Of a stretch of 64,000 nt of DNA, positions 26,070 to 34,958 are shown one piece after another (position 1 is the first letter of the stretch; the number at the start of each line of letters is the position of its first letter). This DNA comes from Saccharomonospora amisosensis. Lineage in GTDB: Bacteria > Actinomycetota > Actinomycetes > Mycobacteriales > Pseudonocardiaceae. The position numbers and the translations under genes were made by a program. The DNA is taken from NCBI RefSeq assembly GCF_011761185.1, contig NZ_JAAOYM010000001.1, positions 3,596,001 through 3,660,000 on the forward strand. Reading direction: 5' to 3'. The notes beneath the pieces were generated by a model. That model did no database searches. It was not told the DNA's origin and saw only the letters and a program-made list of their open reading frames with translations.

Positions 26070-26127
26070 GGCCCGCGAGGCGGGCCGGGGAACGGCCGTG
26101 GCCGACCACCGCGAAGCGGTGATCGGC
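26070..26127 (-). promoter_or_regulatory. Two strong hairpins in the coxS leader
   Basis: In the region between coxS and the divergent AraC-type gene, GGCCCGC-GAG-GCGGGCC (26070-26086) is a perfect 7-bp inverted repeat with a 3-nt loop. A second, 26101-26127, has 12-nt arms with one mismatch around GAA (core CACCGC-GAA-GCGGTG). In the coxS transcript they would form the 5' leader. The rest of the 26050-26339 gap shows no gene. Confidence 0.45.
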
Positions 26128-26339
26128 TTCACAACAAACCCTGCTACTTCCCGGCCCCCGGGACAACCCCCCGTCTGGAGAGGCGATGCCGCTTCCCTCG
26201 ATCGATACCGAGGTTTTCAGCCCAGCGGCAAAACCCGCATGTCGAAGGCGTGTCGGTGGTTGCCTTTCGCCCGTTGGTCTTGTCCGTGCCTGCCGGTGCT
26301 CGAAGGTGCTTGTCGGTCCCCTCGGCGATACTCGCCAGC

Positions 26340-26774
26340 ATGGCGAACCACCCCATCGCGCGGCACGTGCTACGCGCCAAGGACCTCGCCGACGCGTGGT
26401 ACTTCGAGCCGCTGACCGTTGCCGACCTCGCGCGCGCGGCAGGACTTTCCCGGGCACACTTCAGCCACGAGTTCCGCAAGGCGTTCGGTGAGTCGCCACA
26501 CGCCTACCTGCTCACCCGGCGCCTCGAACGTGCCGCCGCCATGTTGCGCACCACCGACCGCTCGGTCGCCGAGATCTGCCACGACGTCGGCCTAAGCAGC
26601 GTCGGCTCGTTCACCGCCAGCTTCACCCGCACCTACGGGATGTCGCCCACCGCCTACCGCAAGGCGTTCCCGCCCGCCGCCGACCTCGCGCGCGTTCCCG
26701 GCTGTCTGGTGCGCGCCTACGGGCGCCCGCGACTCCGGACGTTTCGAGAAGACCGCGGCGCGGCGGCGTCGTAG
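26340..26774 (+). CDS. AraC family transcriptional regulator (DNA-binding domain only)
   Basis: A 144-residue protein consisting mainly of the AraC/XylS double helix-turn-helix ([46 protein letters not shown] and [34 protein letters not shown], about residues 24-110). There is no sensing domain. Short AraC proteins of this shape often regulate a neighbouring VOC-family gene, and a VOC gene follows 39 bp downstream. The ATG at 26340 is preferred; the open frame upstream of it lacks the family's sequence. Confidence 0.85.
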   Translation: MANHPIARHVLRAKDLADAWYFEPLTVADLARAAGLSRAHFSHEFRKAFGESPHAYLLTRRLERAAAMLRTTDRSVAEICHDVGLSSVGSFTASFTRTYGMSPTAYRKAFPPAADLARVPGCLVRAYGRPRLRTFREDRGAAAS

Positions 26775-26813
26775 CGTCAGCGCGAAGCGAACCGGCAGGC
26801 GAATGCGAGGAGA

Positions 26814-27245
26814 ATGATGCTCAAGATCGGCAGCATGCAGGTGTGGGTGCACGACCAGGACGAGGCGCTCCAGTTCTACACCCGCAAGCTCGGTATGGAG
26901 GTGCGCTCCGACGTCACCGTGCCCGAGCTGGGCAACTTCCGCTGGCTCACCGTGGGGCCGGTGGGGCAGCCGGACATCTCGATCGTGCTGATGCCTATCC
27001 CAGAGCCACCCATGATGGACAAGGAAACCGCCGATGCCGTGCGCGAACTGATGTCGAAGGGTGTCGGGGCCACGATCTTTTTGACCACCGACGATTGCAG
27101 GAAGGCTTACGAGGAACTCTCCGCCCGCGGTGTGGAGTTCGTCGAACCGCCCGAGGAGCGCCCGTACGGCATCGATTCCGGATTCCGCGACGTCTCCGGC
27201 AACCACATCCGGCTCACGCAGGTGTACGACAACTTCGGGGGTTGA
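26814..27245 (+). CDS. VOC (glyoxalase/bleomycin resistance/dioxygenase) superfamily protein
   Basis: A 143-residue single VOC-fold protein. Its first half contains MQVWVHDQDEALQFYTRKLGMEVRSD and the second CRKAYEELSARGVEFVEPPEERPYGIDSGFRDVSGNHIRL, both typical of the paired beta-alpha-beta-beta-beta units, with His and Glu positions suited to metal binding. Two adjacent ATGs are possible (26814 and 26817); AGGAG is better placed for the second. It forms a pair with the AraC-type regulator upstream. Substrate unknown. Confidence 0.82.
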   Translation: MMLKIGSMQVWVHDQDEALQFYTRKLGMEVRSDVTVPELGNFRWLTVGPVGQPDISIVLMPIPEPPMMDKETADAVRELMSKGVGATIFLTTDDCRKAYEELSARGVEFVEPPEERPYGIDSGFRDVSGNHIRLTQVYDNFGG

Positions 27246-27290
27246 GCACCCGGGGTCGTGGGGCCGCCACGCCACCCCACGACCCCGGCT

Positions 27291-28415
27291 TCAGCGTTCC
27301 TGTTCGCTGTGGATGCGCCCGTCCAGGTCGGCGAGGCGCCTGCCGCCGCCACCCCATCGCAACGCGATGATCTCGGCCGCGATCGACACGGCCGTCTCCT
27401 CCGGCGTGCGCGCACCCAGATCCAGCCCGATCGGCGAGGCCAGCCGCTTCAGTTCGGCGTCGGTCATTCCGGCCTCACGCAACCTGCGCATCCGGTCGTC
27501 GTGCGTGCGGCGCGAGCCCATGGCTCCCACGTACCCGACGTCGAGCCGCAGCGCCAGTTCGAGCACCGGCACGTCGAACTTCGGGTCGTGGGTGAGCACG
27601 GTGATCACCGTGCGACTGTCGATGCGGCCCGCCTCGATCTCCTTCTTGAGGTACCGGTGCGGCCAGTCGACAACCACCTCGTGCGCACCGGGGAACCGGC
27701 TCTTGGTCGCGAACACCGGCCGCGCGTCGCACACCGTGACCTCGTAGCCGAGGTAGCTGCCCAGCTGCGCCATCGCGGCCGCGAAGTCGATCGCACCGAA
27801 CACCAGCATCCTCGGCGCGGGCTCGAAGGAGTTCACGAACACCGCCATGCCCTCGCCACGGCGCTGGCCGTCGGGACCGTAGTGCAGGGTGCCGGTGCGG
27901 CCACCCGCCAGCATGCCGCGCGCGTCGTCCACGACGGCCGAGTCGATGCGGTCGGAGCCAAGGCTGCCCACCACGCGATCCGGCCACACCAGCATCCGCC
28001 TGCCCAGCAGCGCGGCGTCGGTGTGCTCGACGGTGGTCACCACAGCGACCGGCCTGCCCTGCCGCACCGACTCCATCAGCTCGGGCAGCTCCGGCATGGA
28101 TTCGCGGTCGATGCGCTCCACGAAGATATCGATGATTCCGCCGCAGGTGAGGCCGACGGCGAACGCGTCGTCGTCACTGACCCCGTAGCGCTGCAGCACC
28201 GGGCTGCGCTCGGCCACCACCTGCTTGGCCAACTCGTAGACCGCGCCCTCGACACAGCCTCCTGAGACGCTGCCCACCACGGAGTCGTCCTCGCCGACCA
28301 GCATCGATGCTCCCGCCGCACGCGGCGCCGACGAGAACGTCGCCACCACGGTGCCCATGCCCACCGTTTCGCCCGCCGACCAGCGGCGGTACAGCTCCTC
28401 CAGCACGTCATGCAT
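27291..28415 (-). CDS. XdhC/CoxF-type molybdenum hydroxylase maturation protein
   Basis: A 374-residue XdhC-family protein. The N-terminal XdhC_CoxI domain (MGTVVATFSSAPRAAGASMLV, VGSVSGGCVEGAVY, GLTCGGIIDIFVE) is followed by a C-terminal Rossmann domain (MLVFGAIDFAAAMAQLG, then VGYVGAMGSRRTHDDRMRRL). Proteins of this family bind the molybdenum cofactor, promote its sulphuration and insert it into xanthine dehydrogenase-like enzymes. The ATG at 28413-28415 has GGGGAG 7 nt upstream and overlaps the end of the VWA gene by 8 bp. It very likely serves one or both molybdenum hydroxylases of this window. Confidence 0.9.
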   Translation of the reverse strand: MHDVLEELYRRWSAGETVGMGTVVATFSSAPRAAGASMLVGEDDSVVGSVSGGCVEGAVYELAKQVVAERSPVLQRYGVSDDDAFAVGLTCGGIIDIFVERIDRESMPELPELMESVRQGRPVAVVTTVEHTDAALLGRRMLVWPDRVVGSLGSDRIDSAVVDDARGMLAGGRTGTLHYGPDGQRRGEGMAVFVNSFEPAPRMLVFGAIDFAAAMAQLGSYLGYEVTVCDARPVFATKSRFPGAHEVVVDWPHRYLKKEIEAGRIDSRTVITVLTHDPKFDVPVLELALRLDVGYVGAMGSRRTHDDRMRRLREAGMTDAELKRLASPIGLDLGARTPEETAVSIAAEIIALRWGGGGRRLADLDGRIHSEQER

Positions 28416-29520
28416 CACGGATCTCCCCGAGCAGTCGTTCCAAAGTGGCCAGGCTGTGCCCAGCCAGCAACCGGTCCACGTGCGGGAGCGCGGCGGCGAT
28501 ACCGGACTGGACGGGAGCGTAACCGTCCTTGCCCGCGTGCGGGTTCACCCAGAACACCGCGTGCGCCAGCCGTTTCAGCCTCGCGGTCTGCTCACCGAGC
28601 AGTGTCGTGTCGCCGCGTTCCCAGCCGTCGGAGAACAGCACGACGGCCGCGCGCCGCGCCAGCCCCCGCTGACCCCACCGGTCCAGGAAGGCCCGCAGGG
28701 TGTCCCCGAGCCGGGTGCCGCCCGCGAAGTCGGGCACGGCCTCGCCCGCGCTGAGCATGGCCCGCTCTGGGTCGCGCTGGCGCAACTGCCTTGTCACCCG
28801 CGTCAGCCGGGTGCCGAGCGTGAACACCTCCACGTTCGCGGGCGAGCCGCGCACCACGACGTGGGCGAACCGCAACAGCGAGTCGGCGTAGGGCTTCATC
28901 GAGCCCGACACGTCGATGAGCAACACCACGCGCCGGGGCCGGGGTCCGTGCCGCGAGTAGGCCAGTTTGCCCGGCTCGCCACCCCGGGCGAGCATCGCGC
29001 GCAACGTGCGGCTGGGGTCCAACCTGCCTCGCTTGGCGGGGCGGTACCGCAGGGATGACCGTCTTGGCGGCACCGGGCGCAGGGTTTCCAGCAGTTCGCG
29101 CAGGTGCTTGCGCTCGGCGGTGGTCAGCTCGCCGAGGTCACGCTCGCGCAGCACCTCGGTGTCGCTGGCGGCGACGCTGAGCTGCTCACCGGACTTCTTG
29201 TCGCTCGAACCGCCACCCTGCTCGGTGGCCAGCGCCGCGATCCTGGGCTGCTTCGGCGGCTGCGACCTGCGGTGTTGCCGAACCGGCGGTTCGGTGCTGA
29301 ACCAGCTGGCGAACGCCTGGTCGTAGCGGGGAAGGTCGTCGGGGTCGGCGCACAGCGACAGCCTGCCCGCCCAGTACAACTGGCCGGGGTCGGCGACGTC
29401 GAGCCGCTCCACGGCAGCGAGGTAGGCCTGCACCCGGTGGGCGTCGCACGGCAGCCCCGCCTCTCGCAGCGCCGCCGTGAACCCGACGAGGCCAGGCAGC
29501 GGATCGGCGGAGGTGGTCAT
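28408..29520 (-). CDS. coxE: VWA domain protein, CoxE-like
   Basis: A 370-residue CoxE-family protein. The C-terminal half carries a von Willebrand factor A domain with the metal-ion-dependent adhesion motif DVSGSM (about residue 212) and FSDGWERGD further on; the N-terminal half is charged and probably an adaptor. CoxE works with the CoxD MoxR-type ATPase in maturing the copper/molybdenum active site of CO dehydrogenase. An open frame extends upstream of 29520 as a shadow of the ATPase gene. The gene order MoxR-VWA-XdhC supports a maturation operon. Confidence 0.88.
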   Translation of the reverse strand: MTTSADPLPGLVGFTAALREAGLPCDAHRVQAYLAAVERLDVADPGQLYWAGRLSLCADPDDLPRYDQAFASWFSTEPPVRQHRRSQPPKQPRIAALATEQGGGSSDKKSGEQLSVAASDTEVLRERDLGELTTAERKHLRELLETLRPVPPRRSSLRYRPAKRGRLDPSRTLRAMLARGGEPGKLAYSRHGPRPRRVVLLIDVSGSMKPYADSLLRFAHVVVRGSPANVEVFTLGTRLTRVTRQLRQRDPERAMLSAGEAVPDFAGGTRLGDTLRAFLDRWGQRGLARRAAVVLFSDGWERGDTTLLGEQTARLKRLAHAVFWVNPHAGKDGYAPVQSGIAAALPHVDRLLAGHSLATLERLLGEIRDA

Positions 29521-29588
29521 ACTCCCATTGTGCCCCCGATGTCGGGGTACGCCGCACGGTCCAGCGCCATGAACCTCGCCATGAGCCC

Positions 29589-30464
29589 TCAGGCAAGCAG
29601 CGCGTCCAGCTGAGCCCGCACGCGGTCCAGATCCTCGCTGTACTTGAGTACGGCACCGAGAGTGATCGCGGCTGATTCGGCGTCCAGTTCGTCGCGGCCG
29701 AGTGCGGCGAGCGCCTGCGCCCAGTCGATCGCCTCGGCTACGCCCGGTGGCTTGAGCAACTCCATCGCCCGCAACCGCTGCACCGCCTCGGTGACCTGCT
29801 TCGCCAGCCGCTCTCCGATACCGGGGATACGGCTGCGCAGGATCGCCACCTCGCGCTCGAGCCCCGGGTGTTCCAGCCAGTGGTACAGGCAGCGGCGCTT
29901 GAGCGCGTCGTGCACCTCGCGGGTGCGGTTGGACGTGAGGATCACCAGCGGCGGCACCTCGGCGCGTACCTCCCCGTACTCGGGGATGGTCACCACGTTC
30001 TCGTCGAGCAGTTGCAGCAGGAACGCCTCGAACTCGTCGTCCGCGCGGTCGATCTCGTCGATGAGCAGCACACACGGCGCGGCTTTTAGTGCCCGCAGCA
30101 GTGGCCTCGCCAGCAGGAACCGCTCGGTGTACAGCGACTGTTCCGCCGTGTCGACATCGAGTCGCCCGCCCTCCGCGGCCTCCAACGCCCGCAGATGCAG
30201 CAACTGCCTCGGAAAGTCCCATTCGTACAGCGCCTGCGCGGCGTCGATACCCTCGTGGCACTGCAACCGGATCAACGGCATCCCGAGCGCTTCGGCCAAC
30301 GCCACCGCGAGCGAGGTCTTACCTGTTCCTGGCTCACCCTCGCAGAACAGCGGCCTGCGCATCCGCAGGGCGAGAAACGCGGCCGTCGCCACGCCGGGAT
30401 CGGCGAGGTAGCCGCTGCCCTCCAACAACTGCGCCAGCTTCTCCGGGGAGCTCACCTGGTTCAT
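29589..30464 (-). CDS. coxD: MoxR family AAA ATPase, CoxD-like
   Basis: A 291-residue AAA+ ATPase with Walker A GEPGTGKTS (about residues 43-51), Walker B CVLLIDEIDRAD (about 130), sensor 1 ILTSNRTREVHDALKRRC and the C-terminal helical lid. MoxR ATPases pair with VWA proteins as chaperones for metal-cofactor enzymes; CoxD is needed to remodel the CO dehydrogenase active site. The ATG at 30462-30464 is chosen as it begins just before the domain. A GTG at 30477-30479 is an alternative. Confidence 0.88.
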   Translation of the reverse strand: MNQVSSPEKLAQLLEGSGYLADPGVATAAFLALRMRRPLFCEGEPGTGKTSLAVALAEALGMPLIRLQCHEGIDAAQALYEWDFPRQLLHLRALEAAEGGRLDVDTAEQSLYTERFLLARPLLRALKAAPCVLLIDEIDRADDEFEAFLLQLLDENVVTIPEYGEVRAEVPPLVILTSNRTREVHDALKRRCLYHWLEHPGLEREVAILRSRIPGIGERLAKQVTEAVQRLRAMELLKPPGVAEAIDWAQALAALGRDELDAESAAITLGAVLKYSEDLDRVRAQLDALLA

Positions 30465-30657
30465 GCTCTCAGCTGTCACGCCTGCCAGCCTACGGGCTGA
30501 AGTGTGGGGCAACGACCGGCCGGAGGGCGGTCCGTCCCCGCCTGCCGGCTCCCCAGTTGCGCCATCTCTCCATAGTTGTCCGAAACCGGCCGACCCGTCA
30601 CCGCGGTTTCGGTAACGTCACCGGCCACGTTGCCGGTGAGGTGGGCGGGCAGGCGAG

Positions 30658-31794
30658 GTGACACGAGAAGCTGGGGATTCGGCGCGGCTGCTGTGGCGGT
30701 TCGGCCGCCGCTACGCTGCCGCGCTGCGCATCGCGACCCTGGTGCCGATCGCCACGATCGCGCTCCTGCGGGTCTCCCCGGAACGGTTCGTCCCCACGGC
30801 GGCGGTCGTGGCCGTGGCCGCCGCGTGGACGTGCGGGTACGGCTGGTGGCTGCTGGCAGCGAGCGGGCGGACCGGGCCACTGCCGGTCGCCCTCGACACC
30901 ACCGTGCTGCTCGCCGCGAGTTCGAGTGTGTTCTTCACGGGCGCTCTGGAGGACACCAATGCCGGCTGGTTGCGGCTGCTCGTCACGTTCGCGTGCGTCA
31001 CCTGCCAGTGGCACACGTCATGGGCCGCCGGTGCCGCCATGGCGGTCGCCGTCGATGGCGGGCAACTCGCCATCCTCGCGGTGGCTGGGGCCAATGCCGC
31101 GGCGGTGCGCGCGCTGGCCTGGGCGCTGGTCGGCGCCGCCCTCTCCCGCATGGCCTGGGTGCTCGTCGAACGCGCCGCCCGAAGGGCCGACCGGATCGCG
31201 GCCGAGGCGGAGCGGACCCGCCGCGAGGCGGTTGTCTCGGAGGCCGTACGCGCCGAGGAGCGAGAGTTGGCCAACGCGCTGCACGACACCGCCGCTACGA
31301 CCCTGCTCATGGTCGGTATGGGGCAGGTCAGCACCGACTCAGGCTGGCTGGCGGCGCAGGCACGCCGCGACCTCGACCGGCTGCGTTCCGACGCCACGCA
31401 GGCACCAGAACGGGCCGACCTGATGGAGCTGCTGCGCGCGAACGTGGAGGCCGTGCAGCTCACCGCCGACATCAGCGGCCCGGACAGCCTGCCGTTGCCC
31501 CACGACCTGGCAAGGGCGATCGCGGACGCGGCAGGAGAGGCGCTGCGAAACGCCCGCCGACACGCGGGCACCGACCGCGTGGCCTTGCGGCTCAGCGGGG
31601 ACGCGGCCGCGCTACGACTCGACATCGCTGACGAAGGCATCGGCTTCGCACCCGCCGGCGTGCCGCCGACCCGTCGCGGGCTGCGGCAGTCGATCCAGGA
31701 CCGCATGCGCCTCGCGGGCGGCTCGGCGACGATCACCTCCGCGCCCGGCAGGGGCACTCTCGTCCGGCTGAAATGGCCCGCCGACCATGACTGA
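30658..31794 (+). CDS. Membrane sensor histidine kinase, NarL-partner type
   Basis: A 378-residue kinase with about five hydrophobic segments in residues 20-170, a HisKA_3-like dimerisation helix (RAEERELANALHDTAATTLL, His 209) and a HATPase domain (EALRNARRHAGTDRVALRL, IADEGIGFAP, RGLRQSIQDRMRLAGGSATI). There is no recognisable extracytoplasmic sensor domain, so the membrane part may itself sense. The GTG start follows GGCGAG. It overlaps the next gene by 8 bp, and that gene overlaps the response regulator, so all three are coupled. Confidence 0.85.
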   Translation: MTREAGDSARLLWRFGRRYAAALRIATLVPIATIALLRVSPERFVPTAAVVAVAAAWTCGYGWWLLAASGRTGPLPVALDTTVLLAASSSVFFTGALEDTNAGWLRLLVTFACVTCQWHTSWAAGAAMAVAVDGGQLAILAVAGANAAAVRALAWALVGAALSRMAWVLVERAARRADRIAAEAERTRREAVVSEAVRAEERELANALHDTAATTLLMVGMGQVSTDSGWLAAQARRDLDRLRSDATQAPERADLMELLRANVEAVQLTADISGPDSLPLPHDLARAIADAAGEALRNARRHAGTDRVALRLSGDAAALRLDIADEGIGFAPAGVPPTRRGLRQSIQDRMRLAGGSATITSAPGRGTLVRLKWPADHD

Positions 31795-32899
31795 GCACAG
31801 CAGCGCCGCCGAAACGCGCGCCACCTTGCAGCGCGGCCTGCGGATCGCGACGCTGGCCGTGTCCTCGGCGATCGTGTGCGGACCCGGCCTTGCCAACCTG
31901 TTGCGGCATCTGGACCGCTACGAGTTCCCGGCCGCGCAGCTGGCGGCCTTCGCCTCACTGCTGGTCGTCCTTGCCTGCGAGGCGGTGCTGCTGAGCCTCG
32001 GGCGCCCGTGGGGACGGCTGCGGCTGCCCGCCGTCGGCCTCGTCCTGGCCGCGTCCGCGCTGTCCTACCTGGCCCTGCCCGAGGGCCGCACGTCGACCAC
32101 AGTGGATTGGATCTTCGGTGCCGCCAACTGGGCAGGGCTGGTCGTGTTGCTCGACCGTCCCTTTCGTAGCCTGCTCGCGTTCCTCGCCGCGCACGAACTG
32201 ACCGCGCTGGGCCACCTGCTCCTGCTCGACGAGCCGAGCGGGGCGGCACTGCTGCGGTTCGCCACCGGGTCCGTGAACGTGGTCGGCTACCCGCTGTGTG
32301 TCGCCGTGATGGCCATCGCGCTGCGCGGGATAGGCACGGCGGCGGCGCGGGCCACGCGGCAGCTCGAGCGGGTTCGGACAGCGGAGGCCATCGCCGTGGA
32401 ATCCCACCGACGTCGCGGGGAGCGCCTCGCGGCATTGTCCGGCACCACCGTGCCACTGCTTCAGGGGCTGGCCGAGGGGTCGCTTTCGCCCGAGGACGGT
32501 GACGTCCAGCGGCACTGCGCGATCGAGGCCGCCCGCATGCGCAGACTGTTCGCGGAGATCGACACCGTCGCCGATCCCCTGCTGCACGAGCTGCGGCACT
32601 GCGCCGACATCGCCGACCGCTTGGGAGTGGAGGTGGAGTTCGACGCGCGCGGCCACTGCCCCGAGTTGGCCGTGGCGGTCCGGCGGGATCTCACCGAGGC
32701 GGCACTGACCGCGCTCGCCACGGCGGTCTCGTGGGCACGCGTCACCGTCATCGGTGAGCCGACGCTGGTATCGGTCAACGTCGTGGCGGACTGCGCGGAG
32801 GTCAACCCGCCCACACCGGCCACGGCGGACGTACGGATCGACACGTTCCGCGACAGCGGCACGACCTGGATGGAGGCCACATGGCGGCAGGTGCGCTGA
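31787..32899 (+). CDS. Membrane protein resembling a degenerate sensor kinase partner
   Basis: A 370-residue protein with the same outline as the kinase before it: about five or six hydrophobic segments (residues 20-185), a coiled region (ARATRQLERVRTAEAIAVESHRRRGERLAALSG) and a C-terminal soluble domain. The phospho-accepting LHD motif is missing (GERLAALSGTTVPLLQGLAEG occupies that place) and I find no N-box or glycine-rich ATP lid. It is therefore unlikely to be an active kinase and may form heterodimers with the neighbouring kinase or tune it. It sits between kinase and regulator with overlaps on both sides. Confidence 0.7.
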   Translation: MTEHSSAAETRATLQRGLRIATLAVSSAIVCGPGLANLLRHLDRYEFPAAQLAAFASLLVVLACEAVLLSLGRPWGRLRLPAVGLVLAASALSYLALPEGRTSTTVDWIFGAANWAGLVVLLDRPFRSLLAFLAAHELTALGHLLLLDEPSGAALLRFATGSVNVVGYPLCVAVMAIALRGIGTAAARATRQLERVRTAEAIAVESHRRRGERLAALSGTTVPLLQGLAEGSLSPEDGDVQRHCAIEAARMRRLFAEIDTVADPLLHELRHCADIADRLGVEVEFDARGHCPELAVAVRRDLTEAALTALATAVSWARVTVIGEPTLVSVNVVADCAEVNPPTPATADVRIDTFRDSGTTWMEATWRQVR

Positions 32900-33570
32900 C
32901 CGACAGACCGATCACCGCGGTGATCGTCGATGACCACGCCGCGATCGCAGCGGGCGTGTCGGCCTGGTGTGCACGCGCGACACCGCCGATCGAGCTTGTC
33001 GACGCCGAGGGAAAGCTGGCGTGGGTCTGGACGGGCCCTGGCGCGACCGCGGACGTGGTGATATTCGACCTGGAACTCGTTCCGGGCAGGCCCGACTTCG
33101 GCGAACTGCGCAGGCTGGTGGATCACGGCCGTCGCGTGGTCGTCTACTCGCAACACGCCGACGGCGCGACCGCTGTCAAATGCGTCGATCTCGGCGCACT
33201 CGCATACCTGACCAAGCGGGAGGGTCCGGAACACCTTGTGCCCGCCGTGCGGGCCGCGGCGAACGGCATGCCCTACACGGCACCGTCGCTGTCCGGAGCC
33301 CTCATGTCCGACGACACTCCCCACAGACCGCGTCTTTCGCCGCGCGAGACCGAGGTGTTGCGAGCCTGGTTCGCCTCCTCGTCCAAGGAACTCGTCGCCG
33401 CCAAGCTCAACATCACCGTCAAGACCGTGGATACCCACATCGCGCGGGTTCGGGTCAAGTACGCCAACGCGGGCCGCTCGGCAAGCACCAAGAGCGACCT
33501 CGTCAGCAGAGCGCTCGACGACGGCATCATCACGCTCGCCGAGCTCAACCGAACCGTGACCTCGATGTAG
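32881..33570 (+). CDS. Response regulator, NarL/FixJ family (LuxR-type DNA-binding)
   Basis: A 229-residue regulator. The receiver domain (residues about 10-135) has the acidic pair Asp 17-Asp 18, the phospho-acceptor Asp 63 in VVIFDLELVPG and the conserved Lys in AYLTKREG. The C-terminal LuxR HTH reads LSPRETEVLRAWFASSSKELVAAKL...TVKTVDTHIARVRVKY. GGAGG lies 5 nt before the ATG, and the start is inside the previous gene. The receiver has an unusually short loop around the Asp. Targets are unknown; the lipoprotein/WXG-like operon 330 bp downstream is the nearest candidate. Confidence 0.87.
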   Translation: MAAGALTDRPITAVIVDDHAAIAAGVSAWCARATPPIELVDAEGKLAWVWTGPGATADVVIFDLELVPGRPDFGELRRLVDHGRRVVVYSQHADGATAVKCVDLGALAYLTKREGPEHLVPAVRAAANGMPYTAPSLSGALMSDDTPHRPRLSPRETEVLRAWFASSSKELVAAKLNITVKTVDTHIARVRVKYANAGRSASTKSDLVSRALDDGIITLAELNRTVTSM

Positions 33571-33662
33571 GGCGTTCACCCGACACAACATCGCGTCCGG
33601 ACTCCTTAGCCTGGCTGTCGACCGCGGTGAGGGCGCAGGGGGCATTGACTGGCCCCGCCGCG

Positions 33663-33704
33663 CAGGTACCTGTCGGCCGAGGGGTGGCAGGTACCCCTTT
33701 CTTT
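33663..33704 (+). terminator. Palindrome and candidate intrinsic terminator after the response regulator
   Basis: AGGGGT-GGCAGGT-ACCCCT (33680-33698) forms a 6-bp stem followed directly by TTCTTT. Just upstream, CAGGTACCTG (33663-33672) is a perfect 10-bp palindrome. The rest of the 33571-33901 gap has only tiny frames (18 and 28 codons) with no support. Confidence 0.45.
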
Positions 33705-33901
33705 CCCTGGGGGCAGGGCGGAGGACATGAGATCGAGCATCACGGCCGTGGCGGCTGCCTGCGATGAAGCGTGGGTGAGGTGAATCACCAGATGCCCCAG
33801 CAGCACCCGCGACAGCCACGGCAACGTCCGAGCGCCACTACGGACCGCCCGAGATTTCTCCAGGCAGCCGGCAGCTGAACAACACAACGAGGGGGTTTGT
33901 C

Positions 33902-34939
33902 ATGAGGTCGTCCCTTCGCCTGGTCGCCGTATTGGGCATCGCCGGGCTGTTCGCCTCCGCAGGCTGTGGGGGCGACGACCCGCCGCGGCCCGGGGCAGGA
34001 CTCGGCGGAACCGCGGGCATCACACCGAGTCTCAAGCCACTGGAACCGACCACCGTGCCGGTCGAGGGTGACTTCGACGAGTGCGGCCTCGTCGACATCA
34101 CCGACCTCGCCGCCGTGATGGGCGTCGACACGCTCTATGTCACGTCGCGGGAGATGCTGCCCGAGGCCGACGGCGGGCGGCTGGCGGGCTGCTCCTACTT
34201 CACCGAGGACGTGCCCGGCATTGTCGGGATGACGATCAACACGGTGGCCGGTACGGACAGGCAGCGATTCTTCGCACCGTTTCGGGAACGGCAGGCCGAG
34301 TCGCAGACCAACTTCGGCGACTACTCGGAGGTGGTGGCCTACGAAGCGGGCTCGGTGCACTTCCGGGAGCTCAGGGCGATCCAGGGCACGACAGGCGTGC
34401 ACGTCAAATACACCTACAACGACTCGCCAGGTGGCATGCCGAAGCTGGAGACGCAGCAGCTCGCGCAGGTGCTGGGTGCGACCATGCTGTCGGTGCTGAA
34501 GAAGCTGCCCAACGACCTCGCGATCGCCGACGGCACTCCCGAGGGACCGTGTGCGGGCGTCGATCTCGCACAGGCGTCGCGGGTCCTCGGCGACGAGTTG
34601 ACGGCTGCAAGGACCGTGCTCGGCAGCGCGGGCGCGGTGAACTGCCAGTTCGCGGGCGACGACGCGAACCTCGGGATCGTGGTGATCACCGACCCTGCCC
34701 GGGTGCGGAGCATGCGCGCCCCCGCCGAACTCGTCACAGTTGCCGACCTCGGAGAGGGCGCGCTCGTGCGGATACAGGACAACGACGAAGCGCAAGGTCC
34801 ACTGGAGGCGACGGTCAACCTGGCCGATCGCGTGCTACTCCTCATCGCCGACTACGGCTCCGCGGCGGGGACCGTCAGCACTCCCCGGCCCGAGGACGTC
34901 GAATTGGTCCGGACCATTACCCGCGCCATGGCCGGCTAG
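33902..34939 (+). CDS. Putative DUF3558-like lipoprotein
   Basis: A 345-residue exported lipoprotein. Signal peptide MRSSLRLVAVLGIAGLFASAGC ends in a lipobox (SAG-Cys 22), followed by a low-complexity linker rich in Gly and Pro. The mature part contains two similar halves (DFDECGLVDITDLAAVMG...LAGCSYF and GPCAGVDLAQASRVLG...NCQF), each with the Cys...Cys spacing of DUF3558-type domains of actinobacterial lipoproteins. GAGGGGG precedes the ATG. It begins a three-gene set with a WXG-like protein; the pairing recalls type VII secretion-linked loci, but no secretion ATPase is present here. Confidence 0.72.
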   Translation: MRSSLRLVAVLGIAGLFASAGCGGDDPPRPGAGLGGTAGITPSLKPLEPTTVPVEGDFDECGLVDITDLAAVMGVDTLYVTSREMLPEADGGRLAGCSYFTEDVPGIVGMTINTVAGTDRQRFFAPFRERQAESQTNFGDYSEVVAYEAGSVHFRELRAIQGTTGVHVKYTYNDSPGGMPKLETQQLAQVLGATMLSVLKKLPNDLAIADGTPEGPCAGVDLAQASRVLGDELTAARTVLGSAGAVNCQFAGDDANLGIVVITDPARVRSMRAPAELVTVADLGEGALVRIQDNDEAQGPLEATVNLADRVLLLIADYGSAAGTVSTPRPEDVELVRTITRAMAG

Positions 34940-34958
34940 CGGAAGGGGGCACGGACAG

